Shown one piece after another: positions 4,938 through 6,566 of a stretch of 6,566 nucleotides of DNA. The notes below the pieces were generated by a model. That model ran no database searches and had not been told where the DNA came from. It worked only from the letters and a program-made list of their open reading frames with translations. The position numbers and the translations under genes were made by a program. Origin of the DNA: an uncultured Oscillospiraceae bacterium (GTDB taxonomy: Bacteria; Bacillota; Clostridia; Oscillospirales; Ruminococcaceae). How positions within the stretch are numbered: position 1 is the stretch's first letter; each line of letters begins with the position of its first letter. The stretch spans positions 1 to 6,566 of the forward strand of contig UQQY01000128.1 in the NCBI GenBank assembly GCA_900543295.1. Reading direction: 5' to 3'.

Positions 4938-6329
4938 ATGCAGGAGTTTATCAGAAGGCTAGCGGAGCTTTTGGGCGGTCCTATCATGGTATGGGGCGCG
5001 GCGGCGGTTGGGACCTTTTTGTCGGTAAAAAGCGGATTTGTCCAGCTCCGTTTTTTTAGACGCTCTATGAAGACCGTGTTTGGCGGCATCTTTTCAAAGA
5101 GGAAAAAAAACGGTGTTTCTCCGTTTCAGGCAGTAACGGCGGCGCTTGCCGGAACGCTTGGAACCGGAAATATCGCAGGGGTGGCCGTCGCTGTGTTTGT
5201 CGGCGGACCGGGGGCGGTTTTTTGGATGTGGATCAGCGCTTTTCTCGGTATGGCCACGAAATATGCGGAAATTACGCTTGCTGTACGGCACCGCATAAAA
5301 GAGAAAGATGGATTTCGCGGCGGTCCAATGTATTATCTTTCCCGCCGAACGGGCATTCTGTTTTCGGTTTTATGTTTGCTTGCCAGCTTCGGCGTAGGAA
5401 ATATGGTACAGTCGAATACGGCTTTTTGCGCCATGCGCATGCTGTTTCCTGAATCAACCGGGTATATTCAGATTTTGATGATAGCGGCGGCCATTGCCGT
5501 AGTATGCATTCTTTCAGGCGGCTTTTCGCGTGTTTCCCATGTAACGGAAAAGCTGCTTCCTGCTTTGGCTGTCCTCTATATCGGTAGCTGCGTGGCTGTG
5601 ATCCTGTCCGACCTTCCGGCATCGGGCCGCGCGTTTTTTTTGATTTTTCGCGACGCTTTTTCTTTGCGCAGCGCCGCAGGCGGAGCGGGCGGCTATCTGT
5701 TGATGCGCGCTATCCGCACCGGCTGCGCCAAAGGAATTTTTACAAACGAAGCGGGGCTTGGCTCCGCGCCGATCGCGCATGCGGCCGCTGACTGCAATTT
5801 TCCGGCGGAACAGGGATTATGGGGTATCTTTGAGGTTTTCTTTGATACGATCGTCATGTGCACGCTGACCGGAATCGTAGTGATTGGAGCCAACCCCAGC
5901 GGTGTTCTGAGCGCTGACGGAGTGTCGGTCACCATGGCGGCATTTTCTTCTTCGCTTGGAATATGGAGCGCATATCTTATCGGTTTTTCGGTTTTATTGT
6001 TCGCGTTTGCTTCCATTCTGGCATGGGGAAGCTATGGTGCAGCCTGCCTGACTTATCTGGGAGGCGGCCGGCGCGCTCTTTGCATCTACTATTTTATATT
6101 TGGAATTGCAGTATATATTGGAGCGGTTTTGAAGATTTCTCTTGTATGGGATCTGGCGGACGTTTTAAACGGTCTGATGATGCTGCCGAATCTTTGCGGT
6201 CTCGTACTCTTGAGCGGAGAGGTACGGGAGGAAACCGGACGCCTCCTAACTAAAAAATATTGTGGAAAACAGAGAAAGCGGGCATCTTGCACGAAAAAAA
6301 GTAGATTTCGTCATATTGGACCGGTATAA
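4938..6329 (+). CDS. Sodium:alanine/glycine symporter, AGCS family
   Basis: This is a 463-residue polytopic membrane protein of the alanine or glycine:cation symporter family (AlsT/DagA-like, TC 2.A.25), expected to import small neutral amino acids with Na+. Family motifs are clear: SPFQAVTAALAGTLGTGNIA (61-80), which contains the substrate/ion-site TGTGN, then FWMWISAFLGMATKYAE (95-111) and GGPMYYL (128-134). GNMVQSNT (154-161), NEAGLGSAPIAHAAA (270-284) and DTIVMCTLTG (303-312) follow. Around ten hydrophobic segments are visible. The tail after about 435 is short and strongly basic. In the block where homologues usually read W-S-Y-Y-G-E, this protein has WGSYGA (363-368). The ATG at 4938 has GGGTGA (4926-4931) at 6 nt, part of a longer AGGAGGTGAT-like stretch. 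The family call is firm, but whether the substrate is alanine, glycine or another amino acid cannot be told. Confidence 0.94.
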   Translation: MQEFIRRLAELLGGPIMVWGAAAVGTFLSVKSGFVQLRFFRRSMKTVFGGIFSKRKKNGVSPFQAVTAALAGTLGTGNIAGVAVAVFVGGPGAVFWMWISAFLGMATKYAEITLAVRHRIKEKDGFRGGPMYYLSRRTGILFSVLCLLASFGVGNMVQSNTAFCAMRMLFPESTGYIQILMIAAAIAVVCILSGGFSRVSHVTEKLLPALAVLYIGSCVAVILSDLPASGRAFFLIFRDAFSLRSAAGGAGGYLLMRAIRTGCAKGIFTNEAGLGSAPIAHAAADCNFPAEQGLWGIFEVFFDTIVMCTLTGIVVIGANPSGVLSADGVSVTMAAFSSSLGIWSAYLIGFSVLLFAFASILAWGSYGAACLTYLGGGRRALCIYYFIFGIAVYIGAVLKISLVWDLADVLNGLMMLPNLCGLVLLSGEVREETGRLLTKKYCGKQRKRASCTKKSRFRHIGPV

Positions 6330-6372
6330 TGAAACATATTGACGCAGAAAAAGGAATATTCAAAATCAGGAC

Positions 6373-6401
6373 TTGTTTTTTTTACGAAAACGTGTTATAG
6401 T
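6373..6401 (+). promoter_or_regulatory. Sigma-A-type promoter for the ACT-domain gene
   Basis: TTGTTT (6373-6378) and TATAGT (6396-6401) are separated by exactly 17 nt. The -10 box matches the consensus at 5 of 6 positions and the -35 box at 3 of 6. It lies in the AT-rich gap after the symporter, about 43 nt before the start codon of the next gene. No intrinsic terminator is visible between the symporter stop and this site. Confidence 0.6.
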
Positions 6402-6430
6402 TGTACTTGCTTCAAAAACAAATGTACTTT

Positions 6431-6437
6431 GGTGGTG
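6431..6437 (+). promoter_or_regulatory. Ribosome binding site supporting a TTG start
   Basis: GGTGGTG lies 6 nt before TTG 6444. Two in-frame GTG codons (6432 and 6435) lie inside this motif and have no binding site of their own, so TTG 6444 is the preferred start. That start gives the short N-terminal lead before LVLVDKKVLPE expected for the family. Confidence 0.5.
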
Positions 6438-6443
6438 AACTTA

Positions 6444-6566
6444 TTGGAAGAGCGGCAGTTGGTGCTTGTCGATAAAAAGGTACTGCCGGAGGTTTTTGAT
6501 AAGGTTCTTCTGGCATAATCCTATCTTTCAAAGAATCTGGCCAAAAATTCTTCGGAGGCCTGTAAA
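6444..6566 (+). pseudogene. PheB/UPF0735-like ACT-domain gene, interrupted by an in-frame TAA, 3' end outside window
   Basis: From TTG 6444 the frame encodes LEERQLVLVDKKVLPEVFDK and then VLLA, a close match to the N-terminus of the small ACT-domain proteins related to Bacillus PheB (UPF0735). In that family V-L-P-E-V-F-x-K-V-L leads into the helix before an S-R-S-A-F-Y-K-Y-K motif. At codon 25 (6516-6518) there is TAA where the family usually has Lys. The same frame then continues with SYLSKNLAKNSSEACK to the last base, still fitting the family (compare the usual A-K-x-x-E-A pattern). Changing A to T in one AAA codon would explain it. Promoter and ribosome binding site look intact. In many Clostridia such a gene precedes homoserine dehydrogenase, but the downstream region is not visible here. 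The alternatives are a base error or a truncated 24-residue product. Confidence 0.7.

Noticed and set aside
5103..5110. Homopolymer runs in the symporter gene (A8 here, T8 at 5634-5641) as slippage or frameshift sites
   Set aside because: The frame is continuous and matches the family on both sides of each run, so there is no sign of a frameshift.
5094..6016. Several antisense frames inside the symporter gene
   Set aside because: They overlap strongly conserved AGCS transport motifs on the + strand and show no family features of their own.
6292..6313. ACGAAA/TTTCGT inverted repeat near the symporter 3' end as a terminator
   Set aside because: The stem is a short AT-rich 6 bp inside the coding frame, with no T tract after it.
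6302..6330. Perfect TATAAT at 6325-6330 at the end of the symporter gene as a promoter
   Set aside because: The matching -35 position (TAGATT) is poor and there is no extended -10. The TTGTTT/TATAGT pair at 6373-6401 is better placed.

Overview
The window reads as a chromosomal segment of a low-to-medium G+C Gram-positive anaerobe, most likely a member of the Clostridia. Three things point this way: strong AGGAGG-type ribosome binding sites with tightly overlapping genes, a monofunctional hisB with hisI and hisE as separate genes, and a small ACT-domain (PheB/UPF0735-type) gene at the right edge. This is an inference from gene content, not from a phylogeny.

Positions 1-3846 hold the distal part of a histidine biosynthesis operon on the + strand: hisC (3' part only), hisB, hisH, hisA, hisF, hisI and hisE. 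Adjacent genes overlap by 1-19 nt or are separated by at most 14 nt, so translation is probably coupled. HisE and HisI process phosphoribosyl-ATP/AMP, HisA isomerises ProFAR, HisH-HisF make imidazole glycerol phosphate (IGP) and AICAR, HisB dehydrates IGP, and HisC transaminates the product. The first enzyme (HisG), HisD and the histidinol-phosphate phosphatase are not in the window, and neither is the operon promoter. All the his genes retain their diagnostic catalytic motifs.

Positions 3830-4130 follow hisE. A short reading frame looks like the decayed C-terminal end of an AAC(6')-like GNAT acetyltransferase. It lacks its N-terminal two thirds and its acetyl-CoA loop is degraded. An imperfect hairpin follows, then a convincing rho-independent terminator at about 4093-4124 that should end the his transcript.

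Positions 4139-6329 are a second unit. A possible promoter precedes a gene for a secreted lipoprotein of unknown function, followed by a sodium:alanine/glycine symporter of the AGCS family. No terminator is visible between these two, so they may be co-transcribed.

Positions 6330-6566 hold a good sigma-A-type promoter and a ribosome binding site, then the start of a PheB/UPF0735-like ACT-domain gene. That gene carries an in-frame TAA after 24 codons, yet the same frame goes on encoding family-like sequence to the window edge. It is either a recent nonsense mutation or a base error. This and the GNAT remnant are the two most notable observations. I found no CRISPR array, tRNA, rRNA, intact mobile element or wholly new system.
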